NCBI GenBank assembly: GCA_943331295.2
Contig: CALQLA020000053.1
Span: 1-33,547, forward strand
Direction of reading: 5' to 3'
DNA length: 33,547 bases
From: Bordetella parapertussis
GTDB lineage: Bacteria > Pseudomonadota > Gammaproteobacteria > Burkholderiales > Casimicrobiaceae
Shown piece by piece: positions 7,213 through 18,006 of the stretch (positions within the stretch are counted from its first letter, which is position 1; every line of letters starts with the position of its first letter). The translations under genes were made by a program, and so were the position numbers. Below the pieces are notes generated by a model. It was not told the DNA's origin and searched no databases. It was given only the letters and a program-made list of their open reading frames with translations.

Positions 7213-8565
7213 TCAGCGCAGCGTCTGCTTGTAGATCCTGCCGTCCTTCATGATCACGACGAAGTTCCGCTCGGCGTCGGCGACGAGGTCGAGGTTTTCG
7301 AGCGGATTGCCGTCGACCAGCAGCAGGTCCGCCAGCGCGCCTTCCGCGACCACGCCGAGCCGGCCCGGATAGGGGTCGCGCGGCCCCGACAGCTTCAGCA
7401 GTAGGGCATTGGTGCCGGTCGCCATGACCAGCACCTCCGGCGCGGTGTACCAAGCGCGCATCTTCACGAGCTCGGCACCCTGCAGCGCCGCGCCCGACGT
7501 CGAGAACAGCAGGTCGGTCCCGACGGCCATCTTGAGCTTGTACTTCTTCGCCAGCGCGACGGTGCGCGGTGTGCCGGCCACCACCTGCTGCAACCGGGCG
7601 ACATTGGCCGGCGCCATCGCCGGCGCGTAGTCGGCGTCGACGAACGGCTGGAAGCTCAGCCAGATGCCCTTCCTCGCCATCAGCTCGGCCGTCGCCTCGT
7701 CCATCAGGTGGCCGTGCTCGATCACCTTGACGCCCGCGCCGATCGCCCGCTGGATGGCGACCGGGGTGTACGCGTGCACGGTGACGTAAGTGCCCCAGTT
7801 CTCCGCCGCCTGCACCGCGGCGCGCAGTTCCTCGTCGGTGAACGTCGAGACGTCGAGCGGGCTGTGCGGCGACGCCACGCCCCCGCCTGCCGTCAGCTTG
7901 ATCTGCGACGCGCCGAGCAGCAGTTGCTCGCGCACGCGGACGCGCACCTCGTCCGGCGAATCCGCCACCATGCTGCCGCCGATCGACTCCATCCGCGCCA
8001 GCGGCCCGCCCAGTTGCCGCGGCAGCTCGGACGGCCGGCGAAAGTCGCCGTGTCCGCCCGTGATCGTGATCATCGCGCCCGACGGATAGATGCGCGGGCC
8101 GGGCAGGAGGCCCTCGTCGATCGCGCGCTTCAGCCCGAACGACGGCCCGCCGAGGTCGCGCACGGTGGTGAAGCCGCGCATCAGCGTCGCCTTCGCTTCC
8201 ACGCCCGCCAGCAGGTTGGTGTAGCCCAGGTCCCCGTCGATCGCCTGGGTCGGCGACGGCCGCGCCAGCATCGTGTGCCAGTGGTTGTCGATCAGGCCGG
8301 GCATCAGCGTCCGCCCTTCGCCCCGGATCCGCTGCACGGCCATGCCGGGAGGATCGGCGATCGGCCCGGTCGAGATCTTCGCGATGACCTTGCCCGTCAC
8401 GAGCACGTTCGCGGGTTCCGACAGCCGGCCGGCGGTGCCGTCGAAGATCCGGACGTTCTCGAACACGACCGCGCCGGCCGCACGGTCCTGGGCCAGCGCC
8501 GGCGGCGCAAGGACACCGGCGAGGACGACACCGGCGGCGACCAGGGTGCTGCGGATGCGTGGCAT
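7213..8565 (-). CDS. Secreted amidohydrolase family protein
   Basis: A 450-residue metal-dependent hydrolase. Residues 1-25 form a signal peptide ending Pro-Pro-Ala-Leu-Ala, so it is exported. The N-terminal beta-sandwich part leads into MPGLIDNHWH, with the His-x-His metal ligands at 95 and 97, the mark of the amidohydrolase TIM barrel. Further conserved stretches are YVTVHAYTP and VIEHGHLMDEA (additional metal-binding histidines) and AVGTDLLFS (catalytic aspartate). The C-terminus carries the returning sandwich, ADLLLVDGNPLENL. Relatives cleave peptides, imides or cyclic amides; the substrate is unknown. The start at 8565 has AAGGAG seven bases upstream; the frame extends farther but without a better start. 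Confidence 0.88.
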   Translation of the reverse strand: MPRIRSTLVAAGVVLAGVLAPPALAQDRAAGAVVFENVRIFDGTAGRLSEPANVLVTGKVIAKISTGPIADPPGMAVQRIRGEGRTLMPGLIDNHWHTMLARPSPTQAIDGDLGYTNLLAGVEAKATLMRGFTTVRDLGGPSFGLKRAIDEGLLPGPRIYPSGAMITITGGHGDFRRPSELPRQLGGPLARMESIGGSMVADSPDEVRVRVREQLLLGASQIKLTAGGGVASPHSPLDVSTFTDEELRAAVQAAENWGTYVTVHAYTPVAIQRAIGAGVKVIEHGHLMDEATAELMARKGIWLSFQPFVDADYAPAMAPANVARLQQVVAGTPRTVALAKKYKLKMAVGTDLLFSTSGAALQGAELVKMRAWYTAPEVLVMATGTNALLLKLSGPRDPYPGRLGVVAEGALADLLLVDGNPLENLDLVADAERNFVVIMKDGRIYKQTLR

Positions 8566-8860
8566 GGAAAACTCCTTGCGTTGTGGACCGGACCGTTCCG
8601 CGGCGCCGGCAGGACAATGATCGACGCTGCTGCCGCAACCCGGGATTCTATCGCGCGCCACCGACCGGTACGCGCGCATCGCCTCCGGCGCGACCGGCGG
8701 CCATGCGCGGCGCGACGCCGTCGAATCCGGGAATATGCACGTGCGTCCGCGACCAGCGGGAATGACCACGGCGCGGGCGCTGTTGACGCGCATGACGAAG
8801 CCATATCCACTCCCGCCTGCACTCCCGCCTGCGACCGTTTCCTCTCCCGGAGCCCTCCCC
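8566..8860. other. Divergent intergenic region, no recognised gene
   Basis: About 295 bases lie between the divergent amidohydrolase and cytochrome genes and must carry promoters for both. The cytochrome frame stays open through the right half (from 8735), but this stretch reads as a proline-rich leader without conservation that I recognise. I see no convincing promoter hexamers or hairpin. Confidence 0.4.
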
Positions 8861-9652
8861 TTGAAGACAGCCCTCGGGCTATCCGCACTCCTCCTCGTCG
8901 CGCCGCTCGTCCATGCTGCGGACATCGACGCCGGCCGGGCCAAGGTCGCCGCCGTCTGCGCGGCTTGCCACGGCCCCAACGGCGTCAGCGTCAGCGACGC
9001 GATCCCCAACCTCGCGGCGCAGCGCGCGGCCTACCTCGAAGGGCAACTGAAGGCGCTGAAGGACGGCACGCGCAAGAACGCCGTCATGAACGCCATCGCG
9101 GCGCAGCTCTCCGCCGACGACATGGCCAACGTCGCCGCGTACTTCGCCGCACAACCGGGCGCCGCGACGGGCACGAAGTCGGCGCTGCTGCCGAACGTCA
9201 CGGCCTCCCGCGTGACCTTCCCCGAGGGCTACAAGGACACGTTCGCGAAATACCACGCGATCAATTTCCCGGACACCAAGCAGGTGCGCTACTACTTCGC
9301 CAACAAGCCCGCGCTGCAGGCGGCAAAGGCCGGCAAGCCGCTGCCCGACGGCTCGGTGCTGTTCGCCGAGGTCTACGCGGCGAAGCTCGACGCCGACAAG
9401 AAGCCGGTGACGGGCAGCGACGGCCTGTACGTGCCGGACAAGCTGATGTTCTACACGGCGATGGCAAGGGACGCGGGCTGGGGCCGCGACTTCCCGGACA
9501 TGCTGAAGAACGAGGACTGGAACTATGCCGTGTTCACCACGGACAAGGCGCAGCGGCCCGGCGTGAACCAGGCCGAGTGCCTCGCCTGCCACAAGCCGCT
9601 GGACGGCACGAGCTACACCTTCACGCTGAAGCAGCTCGCCGCCGCGAAGTAG
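8861..9652 (+). CDS. Diheme protein: cytochrome c domain fused to cytochrome P460 domain
   Basis: A 263-residue exported protein when begun at the TTG at 8861. The signal peptide is residues 1-19 (ending Val-His-Ala). A class I cytochrome c domain follows, with the heme-binding CAACH at 33-37 and a short helical tail with ADDMANVAAYFA. The second half (from about residue 110) matches the cytochrome P460 family: YKDTFAKYHAINFPDTKQ, a strand-rich core, and a C-terminal CLACH heme motif at 240-244. P460 proteins oxidise hydroxylamine or react with nitric oxide and use a lysine-crosslinked heme; whether that lysine is present cannot be judged here. The TTG has GGAG eight bases before it and starts exactly at the signal peptide; ATG starts at 8762 and 8792 would add a proline-rich leader. 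Confidence 0.8.
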   Translation: MKTALGLSALLLVAPLVHAADIDAGRAKVAAVCAACHGPNGVSVSDAIPNLAAQRAAYLEGQLKALKDGTRKNAVMNAIAAQLSADDMANVAAYFAAQPGAATGTKSALLPNVTASRVTFPEGYKDTFAKYHAINFPDTKQVRYYFANKPALQAAKAGKPLPDGSVLFAEVYAAKLDADKKPVTGSDGLYVPDKLMFYTAMARDAGWGRDFPDMLKNEDWNYAVFTTDKAQRPGVNQAECLACHKPLDGTSYTFTLKQLAAAK

Positions 9653-9671
9653 GCAAACGCGCGCAGGGGCG

Positions 9672-11754
<2,083 letters not shown>

Positions 11755-12495
11755 ATGACTTACCTCGACGCAGAACGCCTGGCGCAGATCGCCGCGAAGT
11801 CCGGCGAGTTCCTCGGCCGCAAGCCGTACCCGTGGGCCGGCTACCAGGGCGTCATTCGCGACGACGGGTTCCACCGCCTGACCGCGGAAATGCCGGACCC
11901 GGCGCTGTTCGAGGCGGAGTTCGGCAAGGCGCGCGGCTATGGCCAGGAAAGCCACAACCGCTATGCGCTGCAGTACCGGCCGGCGCTCGACCCGCAGCTG
12001 CCGCAGCCGTGGCGCGACTTCGTCGGCGAGCTCCGTTCACCGGCGTACGAGGCGTTCCTGCGGCAGGTCTACGGGCTCGGACCGCAGGAGAAGATCGCGA
12101 TCTCGATGCACTGGCATCACGCGGCCAGCGGCGGTTCCGTCTCGCCACACACCGATGCGAGCCGCAAGGTCGGGTCGCACATCTTCTACTTCAACACGCC
12201 GGACGACTGGGAACCGTCGTGGGGCGGCCAGACCGTGGTGCTCGACGACGAAGGCCGCCTCCGGCCGCATGCCGCGCCCAGCTTCGACAGCCTCCGGCAG
12301 GTGGCGGCGTCGGAGATCCTGGGCAACCAGAGCTTCATGTTCAAGCGGACCGACCATTCGTGGCACGCGGTGCGGCCCATCACGTGCCCGGCCGGCCGCC
12401 TGCGCAAGGTGTTCATCGTCGTCGTCAACCGCGTGAACCTGCAGGTGCTCTGGCGGCGCCTGCGCGGCAAGGATCCGGACGGCTACCCGCTGTAG
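11755..12495 (+). CDS. 2-oxoglutarate/Fe(II)-dependent oxygenase family protein
   Basis: A 246-residue cytoplasmic protein with the double-stranded beta-helix metal triad: His132-x-Asp134 in SPHTDASRKVG and a distal His204 in HSWHAVRP, followed by arginines (Arg207, Arg217) that could bind the 2-oxoglutarate carboxylate. This matches prolyl-4-hydroxylase-like dioxygenases, which couple 2-oxoglutarate decarboxylation to hydroxylation of a protein or small molecule. The substrate is unknown. The start at 11755 was chosen because the conserved part begins there; the longer frame upstream is low in conservation. It is a lone plus-strand gene, converging with the small hypothetical gene at 12506. 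Confidence 0.78.
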   Translation: MTYLDAERLAQIAAKSGEFLGRKPYPWAGYQGVIRDDGFHRLTAEMPDPALFEAEFGKARGYGQESHNRYALQYRPALDPQLPQPWRDFVGELRSPAYEAFLRQVYGLGPQEKIAISMHWHHAASGGSVSPHTDASRKVGSHIFYFNTPDDWEPSWGGQTVVLDDEGRLRPHAAPSFDSLRQVAASEILGNQSFMFKRTDHSWHAVRPITCPAGRLRKVFIVVVNRVNLQVLWRRLRGKDPDGYPL

Positions 12496-12505
12496 CCTCC
12501 GCGCG

Positions 12506-12748
12506 TCAGCCCCGGCCGGCCAGCGCGATGCCGTCGCGATACCCCGCGCCGCGCGCGGCGCGGGAGGGATCGCGGCTGGACGCCAGCGTCAGCCATTGCC
12601 TGTGCTCCGCCACGGTGCCGACGCGCTCGCCGAAGCGCGCCCGGCGCAGGCCGTCGCGGTAGCCGTGCCAGTAGTTCGCGTGCTGCGGGTCGACCGTGGC
12701 GCGGGTCTGCGCACGCATGCTTTCGCGGCGAAAGGTGGTCTCGTCCAT
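12506..12748 (-). CDS. Small hypothetical protein
   Basis: An 80-residue protein of unknown function. The ATG at 12748 has GGAGGG at suitable distance. The sequence is rich in arginine and contains YWHGYRDGLRRARFGE (about 25-40) and near the C-terminus GYRDGIALAGRG, so a Gly-Tyr-Arg-Asp-Gly motif occurs twice. There is no signal peptide or membrane segment. It ends 10 bases from the stop of the convergent oxygenase gene. The good ribosome binding site and the internal motif repeat argue for a real gene. Confidence 0.6.
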   Translation of the reverse strand: MDETTFRRESMRAQTRATVDPQHANYWHGYRDGLRRARFGERVGTVAEHRQWLTLASSRDPSRAARGAGYRDGIALAGRG

Positions 12749-12907
12749 GTTGCGCCCTCCGATGCGTCGATGAAGATCGCAGCGTAGGCGCCGATGTGGC
12801 TCATCGCGTGAGCCTGGACGAACGCCGCCGGATCTTCTCGCGCAATCGCGGGTTTCCACGCGAGATGCCCGACCGCGTACGGCACCGCCGGGACCCGGGA
12901 ATTCCGG

Positions 12908-14467
12908 CTACTTGTCGCCGGCCCCGCGCGTCACCGCTTCCATCACGCGCTCGAGATTGAAGCTGCCCGGCTTCTGGCGCGGCGGGAAATCGCGGAAGCT
13001 CTGCAGCCACTGGCCCACGTAGGCACCGGCCGGCGCGATCGCGAACATGTGCTCGAGGTACCAGCGCTGGTAGCCCATCGCGTGCTCCTGCTGCGCGCGC
13101 TCGAACGGGTCCATCCGCAGGTTCGTGAGCGCCGGCGCGCGCAGCACCGTGAACGGCTGCTGCCAGACGTCCATGCCTTCGGACTGCTGCTTCAGGAACG
13201 TGACCTTCCAGTTCTCGTAGCGCAGCGCCGCGACGCTGCCGTCGTCGGTCCAGTAGATGAATTCCTTGCGCGGCCACGCGCCGTCGCCCTTCAGCGCCGG
13301 GCCGAGGTCGTAGCCGTCGAGATGCACCTTGTAGGTGGCGTTACCCACCTTGAGGCCCTTAAGCAGGTCCTCCTTCACCGTCCTGTTGCCGGCCGCGGCC
13401 ACCAGGGTGGTCAGCATGTCCTCGTGCGCGCCGATATCGTTGACCACCGTGCCGGGCTTGATGGTGCCAGGCCACCTGATCATCGTCGGCACGCGGTAAC
13501 CGCCTTCCCAGTTGGTGTTCTTCTCGCCGCGGAACATCGTGGTGCCGCCGTCGGGCCAGGTGAACGTCTCGGCGCCGTTGTCCGACGAGTACATGACGAT
13601 CGTGTTGTCCTCGAGCCCCAGCTCCTTCAACTTCGCGAGCAGCAGCCCGACGTGGCCGTCGTGCTCGACCATGCCGTCGGCGTAGACGCCGAGCCCGGTC
13701 TTGCCCACGGAATCCGCCTTCAGGTGCGTGAAGATGTGCATCCGGGTCGAGTTCCACCAGACGAAGAACGGCTTGTCGGCCTTCTTCGCGCGGTGGATGA
13801 AGTCGAGCGCCTTGGCGTTGACCTCCTCGTCGATGGTCTCCATCCGCTTCTTGGTCAGCGGGCCGGTGTCGGTGATGCGGCCGTCGTCGAAGCTGTGGAT
13901 CACGCCGCGCGGGCCAAATTTCTTCTTGAACTCGGGGTTCTTCGGATAGTCGGCGTTCTCCGGCTCCTCCTCGGCGTTGAGGTGGTAGAGGTTGCCGAAG
14001 AACTCCTGGAAGCCGTTCGCCGTCGGCAGCGTGTCGTCGGTGTCACCCAGGTGGTTCTTGCCGAACTGGCCGGTCATGTAGCCCTGCGCCTTCAGCAGCG
14101 TGGCGATCGTGGGGTCTTCCTTCTTTATGCCTTCGGGTGCGCCCGGCAGGCCGACCTTGGTGAGCCCGGTGCGGATCGGCGATTGGCCGGTGATGAATGC
14201 GGCTCGCCCGGCGGTGCAGCTCTGCTGCCCGTACCAGTCGGTGAACAGCGCGCCTTCGCTGGCGATGCGGTCGATGTTCGGCGTCTTGTAGCCCATCATG
14301 CCGCGGTTGTACGCGCTGATGTTGAACTGGCCGATGTCGTCGCCCCAGATGATGAGGATGTTGGGCTTCTTCGGCTGCTGCGCGAACGCCGACGTCGTCG
14401 CAGCAACGCCGACCAGCACGGCGACGACGCCGAGAACCAGGCACTTCTCGATCCAATTTCGCACCAT
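12908..14467 (-). CDS. Secreted arylsulfatase (CTAGR-type active site)
   Basis: A 519-residue sulfatase. Residues 1-30 form a signal peptide, so it acts in the periplasm or outside. Metal-binding residues appear in IIWGDDIG near residue 43 and in MYSSDNGAE. The formylglycine site is QSCTAGRAAFITG, with the cysteine at position 84; the usual proline of CxPxR is replaced by alanine (CxAxR), a variant seen in a subgroup of sulfatases. The enzyme needs conversion of this cysteine by a maturation enzyme, which is not encoded in the window. Substrates are sulfate esters. The ATG at 14467 begins the signal peptide. The next sulfatase gene lies about 1 kb upstream in the same direction, with a pseudogene between. 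Confidence 0.93.
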   Translation of the reverse strand: MVRNWIEKCLVLGVVAVLVGVAATTSAFAQQPKKPNILIIWGDDIGQFNISAYNRGMMGYKTPNIDRIASEGALFTDWYGQQSCTAGRAAFITGQSPIRTGLTKVGLPGAPEGIKKEDPTIATLLKAQGYMTGQFGKNHLGDTDDTLPTANGFQEFFGNLYHLNAEEEPENADYPKNPEFKKKFGPRGVIHSFDDGRITDTGPLTKKRMETIDEEVNAKALDFIHRAKKADKPFFVWWNSTRMHIFTHLKADSVGKTGLGVYADGMVEHDGHVGLLLAKLKELGLEDNTIVMYSSDNGAETFTWPDGGTTMFRGEKNTNWEGGYRVPTMIRWPGTIKPGTVVNDIGAHEDMLTTLVAAAGNRTVKEDLLKGLKVGNATYKVHLDGYDLGPALKGDGAWPRKEFIYWTDDGSVAALRYENWKVTFLKQQSEGMDVWQQPFTVLRAPALTNLRMDPFERAQQEHAMGYQRWYLEHMFAIAPAGAYVGQWLQSFRDFPPRQKPGSFNLERVMEAVTRGAGDK

Positions 14468-14972
14468 GTTTGCCTCCGGGAATCGATTGACGGGAACTTC
14501 GGGCAGGGCTCGCCACGAGCCGATACGCAAACGGCGCGCGCAACACGGCTGCTCCGCAAGTGGCGGCGATGGTTACACGCCGCAGGCCGGCGATGTCCAG
14601 TGCCTGTGCCCGGAGCGATGCCGACCGCGGGACCACGCCTGCCCGACATTGTGGGCGCCCATCGCCCACTTCCCCGTCGCCAGGCCTGTCCGAGAGCGGC
14701 CGGCCAGCCTATGCTGGCGCGCGAGGCGCCGATTTTCTGATCGCCGCTCTCGCGGGGCACGAGAAAGGCAACCCGCCTGTCGTGCCCGAACCGGTCCGGC
14801 ACCGGCAATTTCGATTGCGATGAGGTAACGTTGCACGTATAGCGGTCGAAGCTCCGGGAAATCGAAGACAGGGCACCGCGCATCGGCCCCCGGCGCCTTG
14901 CACGAACGACTGGTGCCGCATTCGACGGGCCGACGGATTCAGTAGCTTGCACCTGCAGCGGGGGCTCCTTGA
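14468..14972. other. Intergenic region, no recognised gene
   Basis: About 500 bases upstream of the sulfatase gene. Overlapping frames on both strands show biased composition but no motif or ribosome binding site I can support. It should contain the sulfatase promoter. The start of the AraC-type remnant that follows may once have extended into this stretch, but the frame is closed by stops at 14943 and 14970. Confidence 0.4.
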
Positions 14973-15331
14973 AGACTCGGCACGGGCGGTTTTTCCGCGG
15001 CATCCGGGCGCTTGCCGCCGTGGCTCTCCCGCCCGTTGCCGGAAGCCCATCCCGACATTCGCCGGCTGCTGCAAAAGCAGATCGACGCACTGGAAGCCCG
15101 CCACGGCGCCGACTTTCGCGAGCAGGTCCGCGCCGTCCTGCGCACGGCGGTGGCCACCGGCTGATCGGGCCGCGGCCCGCCCTGCCGGCGAGCGTGCGAC
15201 GCGAGCCCCGCGACTTCCTGGCCGGCGCCGCGGCATCGCCGTTGTACCGCAGCGCGAAGTCGCCGCAGGCGGAGCCGGCCACCTTCCTGGAAAGGTCGCG
15301 GGGCGAAACTCCATACCCGATCGGGCGATAG
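14973..15331 (+). pseudogene. Decayed AraC-type transcriptional regulator fragment
   Basis: From 14973 to 15164 one frame reads a coherent helical segment, LPPWLSRPLPEAHPDIRRLL followed by IDALEARHGADFREQVRAVL, ending at a stop. This resembles the linker region just before the helix-turn-helix of AraC regulators of the OruR type. In another frame, the end of the region (about 15280-15331) reads AEPATFLERSRGETPYPIGR and a stop, similar to the last AraC helix (SEPSAFxRAFRRWTGxTPxxYR) with a small deletion. The N-terminal domain is missing. The assignment comes from family knowledge and is moderate. It may have been a regulator of the neighbouring sulfatase genes. Confidence 0.45.
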
Positions 15332-15419
15332 CCCCGCCGTTGACTGGGCCATATCGGCGCGACAGAGGGACCGAGTGGGTCGGATGCATCGCCCGCGCAA
15401 GCCGTCGCGCGATGCCTGC

Positions 15420-15445
15420 GGACCGCGCCCGCGCGGGCGCGGTCC
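15420..15445 (-). terminator. Strong GC hairpin after the large sulfatase gene
   Basis: The 26 bases form a perfect inverted repeat (GGACCGCGCCCGC pairing with its complement), starting 9 bases after the sulfatase stop codon. No T-tract follows on the minus strand, so it may act as a factor-assisted terminator or an mRNA 3'-end stabiliser instead of a classical intrinsic terminator. Confidence 0.5.
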
Positions 15446-15453
15446 GCCCGGGG

Positions 15454-18006
15454 CTATTTCGCCGCCGGCCGGGCGCCTGCCTTCGGCTTGCCGTCGAGCG
15501 CGTCAGCCTGTGCCGCCTCGAGCTTCTTGATGTCCGCCGCCGACAGCGTCGGCCGGTCCACCTTGATCGTCAGCTTGTTCAGCTTGGCGGTCAATGCGAA
15601 CGGCGGCTGGTAGTCGGCGTCATTCACGCCGGTCAGCGTGTCCGAGCCGATGTCGAAGCTTTCGTCCCACTGCAGGATCATCGGCAGCGTGCGCTCCATC
15701 GTAATCGTCTGCACGGGCTTGCCGTCGACCTTGAGGATGCCGGTGCCCGGCCGGCCCAGGCCGCTCATGTTGTTGAACGCCAGCGTGCCGACGCCGAGGC
15801 CGTCGTACCTGAAGTCGAACTCCACCGCGTGCTTTCCGGGCGCAAGCGCTTCCGGCGCCTCCCACCTGATCCGCTGCAGGTCGACGAGATTCCACAGGAA
15901 CACCGGCTTGCCCTTCAGCAGGTAGAAGCCGTAGCCGCCGAAGCGCCCGCCGGAGGTCAGGATCATCCCTTCGGCGCCGTCCTTCGGCACGTCGATGTCG
16001 GCCGTGATCGTGTACGAGGCGTTCAGCAGGAACGGCGAGTCGCCCTGCGGCAGCCCGGTCATTGGCCGGGTATAGACGAACTCGGTGCGCCCCGCGGTGA
16101 TGTTCGGCCGCGGCGCGACGATGCGCGCGGCTACCGATGCGTCCATCGGGAAGACCTGGAACTTCTTCGCTTCGGCCACGAACTTCGCGCGCATCTCCTT
16201 GACCTTCGCCGGGTTCTGCGCGGCGATGTCGTCGGTCTGGCTGAAGTCCTTGCCCAGGTTGTAGAGCTGGAACACCTGGTTGTTCAGCGGATCCGGGTTC
16301 GCCGCGCCGAACGCCTCCCACGGGGCGCGGTTGACCTTGGTGCTGAGCAGCCAGCCGTCGTCGTAGAGCGCGTACTGCCCGAACATCTCGAAGTACTGGC
16401 GCTTGTGCCGCGACGCCGCCTTCGCGTTCGCCGCGTCGAAGGTGTACGCGAAGCTCGTGCCCTCGATCGGCGCCTGCTTGATCCCGTCCACCATCCCGGG
16501 CGCCTTGATGCCGGCGGCCTCGAGGATCGTCGGCACCACGTCGATCACGTGCACGAACTGCTCGCGCAGCCCGCCCTTGTCCTTGATCCGCGCCGGCCAC
16601 GACACGACCATGTTCTGGTTGATGCCGCCGAGACGCGACGCGTTCTGCTTGAACCAGTCGAACGGCGTGTCGAACGCCCACGACCAGCCGGCAGACATGT
16701 GGTTGTAGGTCTGCTCCGTGCCCCAGACGTCGTACCACTTCATCTGCACTTCGATGGGCAGCTCGTTGAGGCCGTTGAAGAACGCGACCTCGTTGGGCGT
16801 GCCCATCGGGCCGCCCTCGGCGCTGGTGCCGTTGTCGCCGTTGATGTAGATGACGAGCGTGTTGTCGAGCTTGCCCAGGTCCTGGAACGCCTGGATCACG
16901 CGGCCGATCTCGTGATCGCTGTACGCGGCGTAGGCGGCGAACACCTCGACCTGGCGGAGGAACAGCTTCTTCGCATCGGGGGACAGCTGGTCCCACGGCT
17001 TCAGCATGTCGTTGGGCCAGGGCGTCAGCTTCGCGTCGCTGGCGATCACGCCGAGCTTCTTCTGGTTCGCGAAGATGCGTTCGCGCAGCTTCTCGTAGCC
17101 GTCGTCGAACAGGTGCATCGCGCTGATCTTGTCCACCCACTCCTTGGTCGGATGGTGCGGCGCGTGCGTGGCGCCGGGCGCGTACTTGATGAAGATCGGC
17201 TTGGAGGGATCGGTCTGGTGGATGCGCGTCATGTAGTCGATGGCGTCGTCCGCCATCGCCGTGACGAGGTTCCACGTGCCCGCCGGCTTGCCCAGGAACG
17301 GATAGATCGGCGTCGTGTTGCGGAACAGGTTCGGCTGCCACTGGTTGGCATCGCCGCCCACGAAGCCGTAGAAGTACTCGAAGCCCATGCCGGTCGGCCA
17401 CTGGTCGAACGGCCCGACCTGGCTGGCCGCGAAGGCCGGCGTATTGTGGTTCTTGCCGAACCACGACGTCGAGTAGCCGTTGTCGAGCAGCATGCGACCG
17501 ATGGTGGCCTTGTCGCGGCCGATGATGCTGTTGTAGCCGGGGAAGCCGGTGGACTGCTCGGAAATCACGCCGAAACCGGCCGAGTGGTGGTTGCGCCCGG
17601 TGATCAGCGCGGCGCGCGTCGGCGAGCACAGCGCGGTCGAGAACACCCGGTTGTACCGCAGCCCTTCGCTCGCGAGCCGGTCCATCGTGGGCGTCGGGAT
17701 CACGCCCCCGAACGTGCTCGGCACGCCGAAGCCGGCGTCGTCGGTGATGATCAGCAGCACGTTGGGCGCGCCCTTGGGCGGCACCACGCGGGGCGCCCAC
17801 CACGCCTTCGACTGCAGTGCGCCATTCTTGATGACGCCGCCGAACTTGGGATCGGGCGCAGGCAGCTGCCGGTTGCTGACGGTCGAGGTGGCGCCCGGGG
17901 AACCCAGCGTGCCTGTGACCACCTGCTGCGCCATCGCCGTCCCGCCGGCCGCCAGCGTGCCGAAAAGACAGAGGAGCGCGTTGGGCAACACTCGCATGAC
18001 TCGCAT
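15454..18006 (-). CDS. Large secreted arylsulfatase (CSPTR-type active site)
   Basis: An 850-residue sulfatase. Residues 1-27 are a signal peptide ending Ala-Met-Ala-Gln. The catalytic domain has the metal-binding LLIITDDAGFG (Asp89, Asp90), the canonical formylglycine motif LCSPTRAALITG with the cysteine at 127, and YINGDNGTSAEGG with further metal ligands. A C-terminal beta-rich domain (from about residue 660) contains FLWNLVDLQRIRW and DFRYDGLGVG; the same domain is what remains in the pseudogene at 10961-11331. It hydrolyses sulfate esters in the periplasm after maturation of the cysteine. The start at 18006 has GGAG before it; an alternative ATG lies three codons later. A 27-base tandem duplication sits just upstream. 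Confidence 0.93.
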   Translation of the reverse strand: MRVMRVLPNALLCLFGTLAAGGTAMAQQVVTGTLGSPGATSTVSNRQLPAPDPKFGGVIKNGALQSKAWWAPRVVPPKGAPNVLLIITDDAGFGVPSTFGGVIPTPTMDRLASEGLRYNRVFSTALCSPTRAALITGRNHHSAGFGVISEQSTGFPGYNSIIGRDKATIGRMLLDNGYSTSWFGKNHNTPAFAASQVGPFDQWPTGMGFEYFYGFVGGDANQWQPNLFRNTTPIYPFLGKPAGTWNLVTAMADDAIDYMTRIHQTDPSKPIFIKYAPGATHAPHHPTKEWVDKISAMHLFDDGYEKLRERIFANQKKLGVIASDAKLTPWPNDMLKPWDQLSPDAKKLFLRQVEVFAAYAAYSDHEIGRVIQAFQDLGKLDNTLVIYINGDNGTSAEGGPMGTPNEVAFFNGLNELPIEVQMKWYDVWGTEQTYNHMSAGWSWAFDTPFDWFKQNASRLGGINQNMVVSWPARIKDKGGLREQFVHVIDVVPTILEAAGIKAPGMVDGIKQAPIEGTSFAYTFDAANAKAASRHKRQYFEMFGQYALYDDGWLLSTKVNRAPWEAFGAANPDPLNNQVFQLYNLGKDFSQTDDIAAQNPAKVKEMRAKFVAEAKKFQVFPMDASVAARIVAPRPNITAGRTEFVYTRPMTGLPQGDSPFLLNASYTITADIDVPKDGAEGMILTSGGRFGGYGFYLLKGKPVFLWNLVDLQRIRWEAPEALAPGKHAVEFDFRYDGLGVGTLAFNNMSGLGRPGTGILKVDGKPVQTITMERTLPMILQWDESFDIGSDTLTGVNDADYQPPFALTAKLNKLTIKVDRPTLSAADIKKLEAAQADALDGKPKAGARPAAK

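Noticed and set aside
8735..8860. N-terminal extension of the cytochrome protein
   Set aside because: The added residues are a proline-rich leader in front of a complete signal peptide, while the TTG at 8861 has a good ribosome binding site.
12589..12885. 98-codon minus-strand frame overlapping the small hypothetical gene
   Set aside because: Its second half is the out-of-frame shadow of the small gene, which has the better ribosome binding site. The first ~45 residues look somewhat protein-like but carry no motif and no start signal.
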